A stretch of 64,000 nt of DNA from Gammaproteobacteria bacterium (GTDB taxonomy: Bacteria; Pseudomonadota; Gammaproteobacteria; Steroidobacterales; GCA-2729495), in assembly GCA_030426355.1 (NCBI GenBank), contig JAUHYQ010000001.1, positions 496,001-560,000 of the forward strand, given 5' to 3'. The notes under the pieces are model-generated. The model saw only the letters and a list, made by a program, of their open reading frames with translations. It was not told where the DNA came from and searched no databases. A program made the translations under genes and the position numbers. Positions 19,074 to 27,725 of this stretch are shown in pieces (position 1 is the first letter of the stretch; each line of letters starts with the position of its first letter).

Positions 19074-19143
19074 ACAGACGATTCGATTTCATCAAGTCGC
19101 CCGGTGAAAATGCCGGTCTGCGCGGCTGCGAGGGAATGCGGCC

Positions 19144-19863
19144 CTAGGCTGTTGTCGCCTGATTGTTTGAGCCGTATGTTTTAGTAATGTGCACACAGGC
19201 CAGCAATATCACAGCCGTAATAACGGGCTCGCCCACGTTGCCGACTATGCCGCCGGTTGGGCCGAAGGGCACAGCAAAAAACCCCAACGCTGCTACCGCT
19301 CCCAGAAAAAGCCATTTGTAGCCGATTTTCCACCACAGGTAGGCGCCAAACAGAATCGTCATGTTGCTTAGGGTAATCGCCGGTATAGGCGGAATTTTGG
19401 TGCCAATACCCACCTGCGCATCCGGCCCGCAGGCAGTGAACTCTGAGATATGGGTTGTGTAGCGCAAGGTGTCGGCAAAGCAGGAGGGGTAGAACGTGGC
19501 GTTATAAAACAGCCACAAATCGTGCCCCATAAAGTAGATCGCAAGCACGCAAAATGCACCCATCACCACTTTCGGCTGCGCCCACGCAAAACCTGCCTGC
19601 CTGGCCATAGAGCCAATTGCTATGAATGTGAAGGGCAGTAAAATGTAATGCCCTAGGAAGCGCACGGTATTGAGCCCCTTCAGCACAGCACCTTCGCCCA
19701 GAGTGCTGCCGATACCTATAGTCACGTTGTCAAACCACAGCAGATAAAGTGGCACCGTTGCAAGCCACAGGGCAGTGCTTGGATACTGCTTGTAAAGCCG
19801 CCATGCCCACAGCAACACACCGAAATCTATGACTGCAATGATGAGATAACCCACAGAAAACAT
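19144..19863 (-). CDS. Hypothetical polytopic membrane protein
   Basis: A 239-residue inner-membrane protein with about six or seven hydrophobic segments, starting immediately with I-I-A-V-I-D-F-G-V-L-L-W-A-W. A central loop near residues 125-150 has two Cys and is likely outside the membrane. I do not recognise a family. It is expressed alone on the minus strand and diverges from a LEA14-like lipoprotein gene across 216 bp. Neighbouring oxidoreductases do not clarify its role. Confidence 0.6.
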   Translation of the reverse strand: MFSVGYLIIAVIDFGVLLWAWRLYKQYPSTALWLATVPLYLLWFDNVTIGIGSTLGEGAVLKGLNTVRFLGHYILLPFTFIAIGSMARQAGFAWAQPKVVMGAFCVLAIYFMGHDLWLFYNATFYPSCFADTLRYTTHISEFTACGPDAQVGIGTKIPPIPAITLSNMTILFGAYLWWKIGYKWLFLGAVAALGFFAVPFGPTGGIVGNVGEPVITAVILLACVHITKTYGSNNQATTA

Positions 19864-20079
19864 AAGTACACCTTTAGAACTGTTCTTATAGAACCGGTTT
19901 TGCCCGCGGCGACGTCAAGGTTACCGCACCTGCTTTCCAGCATATCGCAGCGCCAGAATCGTCCAAGACCGATTGACTTGCGTGACCACTCTGGCATCAA
20001 GCGGTCACCACAAGAAAGTGCTGGCGCATAGTGCCCGGGTACCCTATAAACACGGGTTGGAATCACCGGAGCACGCCGC

Positions 20080-20556
20080 ATGAACACCGTAAGAACGGGC
20101 ATCCTGGTTGCCTGCTGCCTCGCCATTGTCCTGCCCGGCTGCAGCGTGCTGCGACCTGATTTTGAGCAACCCACGGTTACAATCAGCTCCTTCAGGCCTG
20201 TATTTGGCAACAGCGCGTTACCCAGTTTCGAGATTGGATTGCGCGTTGTAAATACGGGTGCGGCACCTCTCAAACTGCGCGGGGTTTCCTATACGGTTAA
20301 CCTCGCCGGTCGAAAACTGGTTACCGGTGCCGGCAAAGACCTGCCCGTAATCGAGGGCTACAGCGAAGGAACCTTCACGCTGACAGCATCAGCCAGCCTG
20401 CTGGAAGGGCTGCGACTATTTAATGACCTGATCAACGAATCCGCCGACGACATCCCCTACGAAGTCGAAACCAAACTGGACGTGGGAACGTTCATGCCCC
20501 CGATCCGGGTGCGGGAATCAGGAAGGCTTTCCCTGACACCGGAAAAAAGCCCATAG
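20080..20556 (+). CDS. LEA type 2 (LEA14-like) lipoprotein
   Basis: A 158-residue periplasmic lipoprotein. The signal peptide ends in a lipobox, L-P-G-C, at residue 24, followed by an immunoglobulin-like beta-sandwich with F-E-I-G-L-R-V-V-N-T and L-K-L-R-G-V-S-Y, typical of LEA-2/water-stress domains. Such proteins are often linked to desiccation or envelope stress, without a defined biochemical function. The start has G-G-A-G 8 nt upstream. It is monocistronic and converges on the NmrA-like gene at 20594, with 37 bp between stops. Confidence 0.8.
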   Translation: MNTVRTGILVACCLAIVLPGCSVLRPDFEQPTVTISSFRPVFGNSALPSFEIGLRVVNTGAAPLKLRGVSYTVNLAGRKLVTGAGKDLPVIEGYSEGTFTLTASASLLEGLRLFNDLINESADDIPYEVETKLDVGTFMPPIRVRESGRLSLTPEKSP

Positions 20557-20593
20557 CCGTTAGCCACACGCGCGCGCAAACTGCCGGTCAGCT

Positions 20594-21772
20594 TCACTTC
20601 TTCCCGGGCTTGATTTCGGTAATGCCCCAGTCCTCGAGCTTCTTCTCAAACGTCCAACGTGGGTGTATGCGGTCCAGATCGGCCAGATCGTCGTTGGATG
20701 CGAAGTCATATCCATTTCCCGCCGCGTTGTACCACTGTGAATAGCGCAACGGATACACAACTTCTTCTGTAAACAGCGTAATCATCTTCATGACCCACTG
20801 GGGAAACTGTTTGTACTTGAACTTTGTACCGTGCTTGTTGGTGCGCTCACAGATCGCAACCGCTTCGGCACCGGTCATGGCAGCTGAGGCAATAGAGAAA
20901 TCCACGTTGCTAAACACTTCCGGATACTCGAATACCGTGCCACACCACTTACCGACATCGCGCACGTCCACCCAATTCACCAGGAAATCAGGTTCGTTGA
21001 TGCCCGGCACACAATTTTCCTTGATCACGTTATTCGACATTGACGTGCTGCCCCGCTGATCAAGCTGGTTGGAATAATCAACACGATGCATGCCGTAGTA
21101 ATAGGCGGGGCGATGGATACATGTAACGTTGATGCCCTGAGCACGTAAAAAGTTAGACGTCCGCAGACGCTGATCGATCCACCACGGGATCTGTGCCGCC
21201 GTATCCGCTATCCCGGTCACCTTATCAGTAGGAAAAACCAGCGTGATGACATGTTTAACGCTGGGATTTGCACGCAGCGCCTCAATCGACGCGCTAACCT
21301 GATTCATGAAAGCAATGCGTCCATTGACTGGATCGTTGCCGTGGTTGGTAATCTTACCGGCCTTAGCGCTGTTTGCAGTCATGTATAAGACCACGCCGTC
21401 ACAATCCTTAAACGCTGCCGTGAGCTGCTCGGCCGAATACATATCAACGCCGGAGTGCAGCGTGAGCAAACCGGGCTGCTCGGCATCCATTTTTTCAAAC
21501 AGTCGCTCCAGCTTGGCAGCCGCATGTGTTCCAGGAGTACGGTAGAGCGCTTTTACGCGGTACTTGCCGGTTTTGAGCAATTCGTCAACGACCGCATAGC
21601 ACTCCCAACCGGTGGCAACCGTCACCGCGATTAGCGGCAATTCATGTAATGATCTGGCCGAACCAGAGTTACTCTCACGCTCAGCCTTTAGTTTTAGTAC
21701 GGCATCAACAAGGCGCTTGTTTTTCCCCCGGATGGCCTGCTGCGCCATACGAACCGCTGTATCCCTGTCCAT
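20594..21772 (-). CDS. NmrA-like NAD(P)-binding Rossmann protein
   Basis: A 392-residue extended SDR-like protein. The dinucleotide loop reads A-V-T-V-A-T-G-W-E-C-Y-A, an altered form of the T-G-A-T-G-x-x-G motif, with V-L-Y-M-T-A-N-S-A after strand 4 and H-R-P-A-Y-Y-Y-G in the substrate region. A helical extension of about 45 residues precedes the Rossmann fold. NmrA-type proteins act as redox sensors or reductases; neither role is clear here. The Gly-to-Trp/Glu change in the loop makes classical NADP use uncertain. It is a single gene, converging on the LEA14-like gene. Confidence 0.75.
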   Translation of the reverse strand: MDRDTAVRMAQQAIRGKNKRLVDAVLKLKAERESNSGSARSLHELPLIAVTVATGWECYAVVDELLKTGKYRVKALYRTPGTHAAAKLERLFEKMDAEQPGLLTLHSGVDMYSAEQLTAAFKDCDGVVLYMTANSAKAGKITNHGNDPVNGRIAFMNQVSASIEALRANPSVKHVITLVFPTDKVTGIADTAAQIPWWIDQRLRTSNFLRAQGINVTCIHRPAYYYGMHRVDYSNQLDQRGSTSMSNNVIKENCVPGINEPDFLVNWVDVRDVGKWCGTVFEYPEVFSNVDFSIASAAMTGAEAVAICERTNKHGTKFKYKQFPQWVMKMITLFTEEVVYPLRYSQWYNAAGNGYDFASNDDLADLDRIHPRWTFEKKLEDWGITEIKPGKK

Positions 21773-21878
21773 ATCGCCTCCGCAATAGCTTTATTCGTGC
21801 CGCATTATGCCTCTAAAAATCACCGCGTGGCTGCGGTGTTACGCACTGTTACATACCCGGCTTACGGCCGGGATAACA

Positions 21879-22391
21879 TCAGATGGCACGCGAATCATAA
21901 GCCCAATGAAGCAAGGCCTGACGCTGCCGGGGCCGGCAGTCCAGATCGCCGCATTCGCAATTTTTTCTTAGTTGCGCGATGTGCCGGCGCATATTTTTCC
22001 ACCGTTGTATCTGACGATCATCGTCCGGGCAGCGACGTCCCGAGTAGTAGCGGCAATACCATTGAAACCAGCCACGTGGATCCTCCCAATATATCCAGCC
22101 CTTTTTGCGCCAATATGAAAGCGGCTTGGATGCGTTGACCCCGAAGAAATTCAGCTGAGGATCATGGCCATTGCCAGCTGGACTCAAGCGAGCCTTCCTG
22201 AACCAACTGTCAGGAAATTCGGCACGGCAATCGGTCATGTACTTGCCGCCGAATATTCCCAGCTCAAGGAGCTTCGCAGGACTAAGGTCGGGCTTGAATT
22301 CAGCGTGAAAATTTCTGCCTGCCGGCTCCGTACGCAAGTACTCATAGCCAGTCTGCATTCGATCGGCAACGACAACTCGCTTTGCATTCAT
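21879..22391 (-). CDS. Conserved hypothetical protein, W/C-rich
   Basis: A 170-residue soluble protein with strongly patterned blocks: G-G-K-Y-M-T-D-C-R-A-E-F-P, L-N-F-F-G-V-N-A-S-K-P-L-S-Y-W, D-P-R-G-W-F-Q-W-Y-C-R-Y-Y-S-G-R-R, and near the end C-R-P-R-Q-R-Q-A-L-L-H-W-A-Y. These resemble a widespread uncharacterised family I recall only as conserved hypothetical. Many Arg, Trp and Cys residues suggest nucleic-acid or metal binding, but no catalytic motif is evident. It follows the SOUL protein gene with a 13 bp gap, so the two probably form an operon. Confidence 0.65.
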   Translation of the reverse strand: MNAKRVVVADRMQTGYEYLRTEPAGRNFHAEFKPDLSPAKLLELGIFGGKYMTDCRAEFPDSWFRKARLSPAGNGHDPQLNFFGVNASKPLSYWRKKGWIYWEDPRGWFQWYCRYYSGRRCPDDDRQIQRWKNMRRHIAQLRKNCECGDLDCRPRQRQALLHWAYDSRAI

Positions 22392-22404
22392 TGCCTTGTC
22401 TTCA

Positions 22405-23112
22405 TTACTGAGCCGCGAGCGCAGGCCCGGCTATGGCCTGCGCATAGGCAGGCAAGCCGCTGACCGAAACCATCACTTCATTGCGCCGCGTGAACGGCAG
22501 GCTGAACGGAGCGTTGTAAACCGCACGTTCCATTTTGCCCGTCGGGAGAACGTCGGCCGCCTGAAGGTGAGCTCTCAGTTTGCCTTCCTGACGGGAAAAA
22601 CTCTGCTCTGTCCAGCGACTTGCAAAACTCTGCACGGCCATCAGCCGACCCGGCACTGCCCGAATGTAGACCCTCTCATCCACGGGCAACGGCGCAGTGT
22701 TGAGGTCATAAGCGCTGGGAAGCGTAAAAGACATCGTCCAACCCAGCGCTGACTGAGACTGCTGCACCGGCACCGTCATCGAAATTTTTTCACTGTTCGA
22801 CATCGACGAAATCTCCGCGGCTGCAACCGGTACCGTCATGGAAATCTTCTGCTGACTGCGGTTCGCGCCGCTGATGTAGGCAAAGAGCCTTTTGAAGCCT
22901 TCCGCCCCGGCATCGCGATAGTTGTCCATACCCTGAATGGCCGTCTCGGCAACGAGATAGGGTTCATATTGCCGGTACTCCACATCACCATCGCTAAAAA
23001 GCACTGTGTAATCGGGTTGTTCATAACTCATAGCACTTTCTCCCGCCAGCAAGCCCATCGCGATCAATGCCGGTGCGGTTCGTTTCAGGCCCAAATAAGG
23101 GATTCGCATCAC
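22405..23112 (-). CDS. SOUL-family heme-binding protein
   Basis: A 235-residue protein with an N-terminal signal peptide (about residues 1-28, ending S-A-M-S-Y) and the SOUL/HBP fold: Y-E-Q-P-D-Y-T-V-L, V-E-Y-R-Q-Y-E-P-Y, F-K-R-L-F-A-Y-I-S-G-A-N, and the paired K-I-S-M-T-V-P-V motifs. Bacterial members are predicted periplasmic heme or porphyrin binders. It is the promoter-proximal gene of a pair with the conserved hypothetical at 21879 and diverges from the YgjV-like gene. The family is clear; ligand binding is not tested. Confidence 0.88.
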   Translation of the reverse strand: MMRIPYLGLKRTAPALIAMGLLAGESAMSYEQPDYTVLFSDGDVEYRQYEPYLVAETAIQGMDNYRDAGAEGFKRLFAYISGANRSQQKISMTVPVAAAEISSMSNSEKISMTVPVQQSQSALGWTMSFTLPSAYDLNTAPLPVDERVYIRAVPGRLMAVQSFASRWTEQSFSRQEGKLRAHLQAADVLPTGKMERAVYNAPFSLPFTRRNEVMVSVSGLPAYAQAIAGPALAAQ

Positions 23113-23233
23113 TCTTCTCCATGATCAAGTCTCTGATAGCCACCGATCTCTTGTGTGTAAAGGGTATTCGATCCGATGGAAGCAAAAGATTTCCCGATAG
23201 CTAAATCGTTACAAATTGATGCAAAATGCTGCG

Positions 23234-23737
23234 ATGTCGCCCTTTCTGCTTTCCCAATTGTTCGCTGCAGCCTCGCTGATCACGGGTATGACCGCATTTC
23301 AGTTCCGACGACGCGAGCACATCCTGCGTGGGTGGTTTCTGGCAGCCTTGTTTGCCGCCGCCCATTTCTGGTTTCTGGATGCCTATGAGGCCTGTTTTCT
23401 GGTGCTCGCCACAGCAACACGACTGCTGGTGTCATCCTTCACGACTGACCACCGCCTGATGTATCTTTTTCTGGCTATAGCGCTGGGCGGCTTTGCACTG
23501 ACCTATCAGTCGCCTGTCAGCTTGCTGGCACTGGCGGCAACGCTGGTTGGCACAGTGGGGAGCTTTCAACGGTCGGAAAAAACAGTGCGCTACACCATGA
23601 TGACAACGGAAGTATTATGGGCCACGCACAATATTATCGTCTGGACACCCGTTGCGATTGCAATGGAAGTGATGTTTTTCTTAAGCAACCTCGCAGGCCT
23701 GCTGCGCCACCGAAAGGCCGTCGAAACCGCCCTCTAG
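23234..23737 (+). CDS. YgjV-family inner-membrane protein
   Basis: A 168-residue membrane protein with five to six hydrophobic segments matching the YgjV family of bacterial inner-membrane proteins, whose function is unknown. Upstream in-frame starts exist at 23216 (TTG) and 23219 (ATG), but the ATG at 23234 places the N-terminus (S-P-F-L-L-S-Q-L-F) directly before the first membrane segment, as I recall for the E. coli protein; no start has a good ribosome site. It stands alone between the divergent SOUL gene and the DUF4136 lipoprotein gene 76 bp downstream. Confidence 0.75.
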   Translation: MSPFLLSQLFAAASLITGMTAFQFRRREHILRGWFLAALFAAAHFWFLDAYEACFLVLATATRLLVSSFTTDHRLMYLFLAIALGGFALTYQSPVSLLALAATLVGTVGSFQRSEKTVRYTMMTTEVLWATHNIIVWTPVAIAMEVMFFLSNLAGLLRHRKAVETAL

Positions 23738-23813
23738 CAATCTGCCTAAGCAGGCAGGTTAAGATTAGCTGTTACGATTATCCGCGTTCACTGATACACC
23801 GCCGGAGACAGTC

Positions 23814-24434
23814 ATGAACAGAACTTTAGCGATCTCGAATACAATCACGCGCATTGGTGTGCTTGGCAGCCTGTTGGTGCTTGCCGCATGCGCCACTTCG
23901 CAACCCCGCACGGAAGTTACCCGGTTTCATCTGGGCGCACCTATTGCCGCAGAGCCTGTCATCGTGCGTGCAGCCGCCGGAGAAAACGCTGAAAGCCTTG
24001 AGTACCTGACCTATGCACAAGATGTTAGCGACGAACTCGCAGGGCTGGGATTTACGCCCGTTAGCGATGAAAGCGCTGACCTCGTCGCGGAAGTAGCAGT
24101 TCGACGTGGCTTGCGGCCGAAGGCACCAAAAAGCTCCGGGATGTCCATTGGCATCGGCGGCGGCTCCCGGGGCGGCAATGTCGGTATCGGCGGCGGCCTT
24201 AGCATTCCGATCGGCGGCTCCAAGGGCGACGACGTTTACGTCACCGAAATCAAGGTATCTTTGATACGCCTGTCCACCAAGGCCGTTGTATGGGAAGGCA
24301 CTGCGGTTAATGAAATGACCGCGGCACCAGCAAACCCTGCTCAACTGATGCGCCAGATAACGGCAGACTTGTTTGCAGACTTCCCTGGTGAATCAGGAAC
24401 AACGACGACAAGCAAACCGCAGTCCGAGGGCTAA
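23814..24434 (+). CDS. DUF4136 lipoprotein
   Basis: A 206-residue lipoprotein: hydrophobic signal with lipobox L-A-A-C at residue 26, then a beta-rich DUF4136 domain in which V-S-D-E-L-A-G-L-G-F and A-D-L-V-A-E-V-A-V are typical. A Gly-rich central stretch (about residues 108-140, S-I-G-I-G-G-G-S-R-G-G) is the usual DUF4136 insertion. Function is unknown; members are small envelope lipoproteins. G-G-A-G lies 7 nt before the ATG. It converges on the MBL-fold gene at 24470. Confidence 0.82.
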   Translation: MNRTLAISNTITRIGVLGSLLVLAACATSQPRTEVTRFHLGAPIAAEPVIVRAAAGENAESLEYLTYAQDVSDELAGLGFTPVSDESADLVAEVAVRRGLRPKAPKSSGMSIGIGGGSRGGNVGIGGGLSIPIGGSKGDDVYVTEIKVSLIRLSTKAVVWEGTAVNEMTAAPANPAQLMRQITADLFADFPGESGTTTTSKPQSEG

Positions 24435-24469
24435 ACTCCGGACAATAGCTTGCTGCAAAGCTGATGCCC

Positions 24470-25426
24470 TTATTCAGCGAGCGGCGTCTCATCAGGCATC
24501 GCTTCAGGCGTCTCCCAGTCGCCGGTTTCACTTTGGTAAATGATGGTTATAAACATCGGCGCCTTTACGAAACCAATGCCCCACTCCGAATCAAGGTTCT
24601 GCAGCGGGGCAGCATTTATGATCTCTGCCAGCGTCTTGCCCCGATCAATCAGTTTGCGCACTTCAGCACGGGCAGTAATCAGCATGTCCCGCATGGCGAT
24701 TAATCGCTGCCTGTCTGCTAGCGGCCCGTGGCCGGATACGACAATGGTGTCGGGGCCTGCCAGATCAATCATCGCTTGAGTCGCAGTAATTTGCCCCGCG
24801 ATTGTGCCACCGCTCGCAACATCAATAAGCGGGTAGCCGCGATTGATAAATGCATCTCCGGTATGCAGCACGTCGGCATTGCGAAAGTAAAACAGCGCAT
24901 CGCCGTCCGTGTGGGCATGCGGCACGTGTATAACATCAATCACATCACCATTAAGATAAAACGTCATGCGGTTATTAAAAGTAATGACCGGCAGATGCTC
25001 CGCCGAACGCGGTGCGGAACGCGCTTTGATCGCAAGATGGAACTGTGCTTCTGTAAGCCGCTTGCGCACGTTGTCATGCGCAATAATTACGGCACCGCGA
25101 TCTGCGAGGTTGCCATTGCCGCCTGAGTGATCGCCGTGCCAATGGGTATTGAACACATAACGCACCGGCTGATCGCTCAGCACCTTAACCGCGTCAATTA
25201 TGCGCGTCGTTTGCGGCGCAAACTGATCGTCAATGAGCGCCACGCCATCTGCGCCGACGGACACCAACACGTTTCCCGCCGGCTCCATCACCAGCATCGA
25301 TAAATTGTCGCGCACCGCGACCGTTTCTATGGGACCTTCCATACGTCGCGCCTGCGCCTGCACCACCATGGGCAGGGCCAGAAGCATTACAGCCCATGGC
25401 CGTGCGAACCCGTAAATCGTTCTCAT
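24470..25426 (-). CDS. MBL-fold metallo-hydrolase, secreted
   Basis: A 318-residue metallo-beta-lactamase-fold enzyme with a signal peptide (about residues 1-25). The metal site is visible as N-T-H-W-H-G-D-H-S-G-G-N, H-V-P-H-A-H-T-D-G-D-A, and a later G-H-G-P-L-A-D. It probably acts in the periplasm with two zinc ions. Substrate is unknown; lactones or sulfated/phosphorylated compounds are common in this broad family. It is the last gene of a leftward trio with a Rieske oxygenase and an SDR, 24 bp after the SDR, so a hydrolytic step of the same catabolic route is plausible. A-A-G-G-G-G precedes the start. Confidence 0.85.
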   Translation of the reverse strand: MRTIYGFARPWAVMLLALPMVVQAQARRMEGPIETVAVRDNLSMLVMEPAGNVLVSVGADGVALIDDQFAPQTTRIIDAVKVLSDQPVRYVFNTHWHGDHSGGNGNLADRGAVIIAHDNVRKRLTEAQFHLAIKARSAPRSAEHLPVITFNNRMTFYLNGDVIDVIHVPHAHTDGDALFYFRNADVLHTGDAFINRGYPLIDVASGGTIAGQITATQAMIDLAGPDTIVVSGHGPLADRQRLIAMRDMLITARAEVRKLIDRGKTLAEIINAAPLQNLDSEWGIGFVKAPMFITIIYQSETGDWETPEAMPDETPLAE

Positions 25427-25450
25427 GATGATGCCCCTTCGGTAAATCGA

Positions 25451-26245
25451 CTATAGACACATACCGCCATCAATGCGCAGCGTAGCACCCGTGACAAAAG
25501 TGCTGCGATCCGAAATCAGATAGACTGCCGCTTCTCCGGCATCATGCTCACAGTCACCAAAGCGCCCGATGTGATGCTTAGCGGCGCTTTTTTCCTCAAT
25601 AGCCGGCATCGCATCGAACATCTGCCTGGATTTCTCGGTCTCAAACATGCCAAACAGCAACGTATTGATGCGTATGCCCTGACGTGAATACTCCAACGCT
25701 GCGGCCTGCGTCAGCCCTTCCACCGCGAGTTTAGACGCAATGTAGGGTGCCATGCGCATACCAGTATCGCGAGTCGCACCGGAGCTGATATTGATAATGG
25801 AATAGTTGTCACCCGTCTTGGCACCCTGTACCAGAAACTGCTGAATCGCATAGCGCATACCCAGGTATGTTCCGGTGATGTTGGTATTCATCACGTGCTG
25901 AAAGCTTTCCAGCGACTCATCGGCCAGCATCTGAAAATCACCGGGGGCAACAGCGTTATTGATCAATGCATCCAGACGACCGTAACTGTCAACAGCAAAT
26001 TTCACCAGATTTCTGTTGTCAGACTCGCTGCATATATCCATTTGCATGTAAGCAACATTGTCAGGCTCACACCCGGCTGCTTCGCGCAGCCGCTCCAATG
26101 CCACTTTACCTGTGGAGGCATTGCGACTGGTGATCACAACGCGGGCTCCGTATTTGGCAAGGCGGGTTGCCATACCAAACCCGATACCCATGGTACCGCC
26201 CGTTACGATGACGACTTTGCCGTCAAGCTCCCTGCTATCTGCCAT
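25451..26245 (-). CDS. SDR-family oxidoreductase
   Basis: A classical 264-residue short-chain dehydrogenase. Cofactor loop T-G-G-T-M-G-I-G is near residue 16, N-N-A-V-A-P replaces the usual N-N-A-G, and the catalytic Ser/Tyr/Lys are represented by N-I-S-S-G and the Y-I-A-S-K segment. C-terminal G-A-T-L-R-I-D-G-G fits the family. It likely oxidises or reduces an alcohol/ketone. It lies between the Rieske oxygenase (27 bp upstream) and the MBL hydrolase, so a dehydrogenation after hydroxylation is the natural role. Substrate is unknown. Confidence 0.9.
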   Translation of the reverse strand: MADSRELDGKVVIVTGGTMGIGFGMATRLAKYGARVVITSRNASTGKVALERLREAAGCEPDNVAYMQMDICSESDNRNLVKFAVDSYGRLDALINNAVAPGDFQMLADESLESFQHVMNTNITGTYLGMRYAIQQFLVQGAKTGDNYSIINISSGATRDTGMRMAPYIASKLAVEGLTQAAALEYSRQGIRINTLLFGMFETEKSRQMFDAMPAIEEKSAAKHHIGRFGDCEHDAGEAAVYLISDRSTFVTGATLRIDGGMCL

Positions 26246-26272
26246 ATTGTTCTCGATATAAAGGCCTGGTCG

Positions 26273-27679
26273 TTAACTGGCACGTTTTTCCTGCAACTCT
26301 TCCAGCAGTTTTACGGTGACGAAATTGATCCCGCGTTCCTTGGCCGCTTTTTCGGCGTTCTCAATAATCATTGGCTGCACAAACTCCGGCGCCTGTTCGA
26401 CGCGTTTTCTGGCATCGCCCTCCCATTCCAGCGTGGCGTTAGTCAGCGGATCACGCGGCACAAGCGGTTCGGACAATGCATAATCCTTGGGGCGTGTAGG
26501 CTCGACGGCGGGGATATCTACATAGCTGATATCCCTCACGGACACTTCGCAGGATGCGCCCGGTGCCACTCGCGCCATAGCAGCGAAGACCCATCCCTCG
26601 GGATCCGCTTTGCGAGTCGGTGACGGAATGATACGCACACTCTTTTCGGGGTCACCCAGCGACTTGCGATCGAGCTGCCAGCCCTTGTCCCTCATCCGCT
26701 CCAGCAAGGTCCAGTAGGCCAGAGTGACCCTGTCCTCGTCATAGGTATAGATGCCGTCCGGACGCGGCCCTGTCAGCGCGCCAATGGGCCGTTGAGCTTC
26801 GGCAATGCGTTTATCCTGATGCACATTCTGCAAATTACGGCGCACGTGCTCGGCATCGAACTCCGGCTCGGGACGATAATTGCGAAAAAAGAAATAGCGC
26901 ATCATGGTTCGGTTTTCGTCGATGGGCGTGGAAAACTCATAAAAGACATTGAACAGCCCGGAACCCATGCCGCCTATCTCCAGCTTGCCGCTCAACGTGA
27001 AGCCGGGCATGAAAAAGCGCAGGGTCGATTCAACGAAAGTATCTTTTTCGCGCATTTCGCTCCAGGCACCGGCACTCGGTGTGGTATTGGAACGATGCAC
27101 CGAAGTAAAGCCGCCCTCGGTCAGGCTGATCACATGTTTGGGCGGCTGGATCGGATTTTCCTGACTCTTAAACGAGATGCCGTGGACGACCGGCAAATGC
27201 ACCAGATCAAGGTTGGTAAACTTGGCAGTGTGGTAATCGGCCTCCCAGATTTCTTCGTGCATTGCTGCACGAAACTCGTTGTTGTCCCATTCAGGCATGT
27301 CGAATAGCGGCTCAGCGGCATCGGGTTCATCACCCAGACATACCCAGATAAGACCGTATTTTTCCTGCACCGCATAAGCGTCAATCTTTACACCCGGTGC
27401 CACAACCTTGGCCTCGTGGTCGCGCCGCGACGGAATGACCGTGCACTCGCCCTGGCCATTAAAGCGGTAGCCGTGAAACGGGCATGCCAGGGTGCCGTCT
27501 TTGTATAGGCATCCTTGTGCAAGCGATGCGCCCCTGTGCGGACATACGTTACTGATGCATTGGGCAACCCCGTCAGAATCGCGAAACAACACCAGGTCAG
27601 CACCCATGGCCCGAAACTTGACCGGTTCATTAGTGAGATCTTTGGCAAAAGCTGCCACATACCAGACATTTGTATACAT
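26273..27679 (-). CDS. Rieske non-heme iron oxygenase, alpha subunit
   Basis: About 468 residues. The [2Fe-2S] ligands are C46-x-H48 and C66-x2-H69 (numbering from the ATG at 27679), and the mononuclear iron triad starts D158-L-V-H161-L-P-V-V-H166. It would need a ferredoxin/reductase partner, none of which is adjacent. The frame extends to 27733, but the ATG at 27679 is preceded by G-G-G-A-G-A-A-G and begins M-Y-T-N-V-W-Y as in related oxygenases. Substrate is probably an aromatic, terpenoid or steroid ring, or an O-/N-methyl group. It follows the TetR gene by 46 bp and leads an SDR and an MBL hydrolase. Confidence 0.9.
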   Translation of the reverse strand: MYTNVWYVAAFAKDLTNEPVKFRAMGADLVLFRDSDGVAQCISNVCPHRGASLAQGCLYKDGTLACPFHGYRFNGQGECTVIPSRRDHEAKVVAPGVKIDAYAVQEKYGLIWVCLGDEPDAAEPLFDMPEWDNNEFRAAMHEEIWEADYHTAKFTNLDLVHLPVVHGISFKSQENPIQPPKHVISLTEGGFTSVHRSNTTPSAGAWSEMREKDTFVESTLRFFMPGFTLSGKLEIGGMGSGLFNVFYEFSTPIDENRTMMRYFFFRNYRPEPEFDAEHVRRNLQNVHQDKRIAEAQRPIGALTGPRPDGIYTYDEDRVTLAYWTLLERMRDKGWQLDRKSLGDPEKSVRIIPSPTRKADPEGWVFAAMARVAPGASCEVSVRDISYVDIPAVEPTRPKDYALSEPLVPRDPLTNATLEWEGDARKRVEQAPEFVQPMIIENAEKAAKERGINFVTVKLLEELQEKRAS

Positions 27680-27725
27680 GCTCTTCTCCCGCTCGTGATG
27701 CTCCCGGCAGTGGCCGGAATGCACC

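Noticed and set aside
19876..19886. AGAACTGTTCT near-palindrome as an operator in the 216 bp divergent region
   Set aside because: The symmetry is imperfect, no regulator is adjacent, and short near-palindromes like this arise by chance.
23738..23765. Inverted repeat CTGCC...GGCAG after the YgjV-like gene as a terminator
   Set aside because: The stem is short and no T-run follows.
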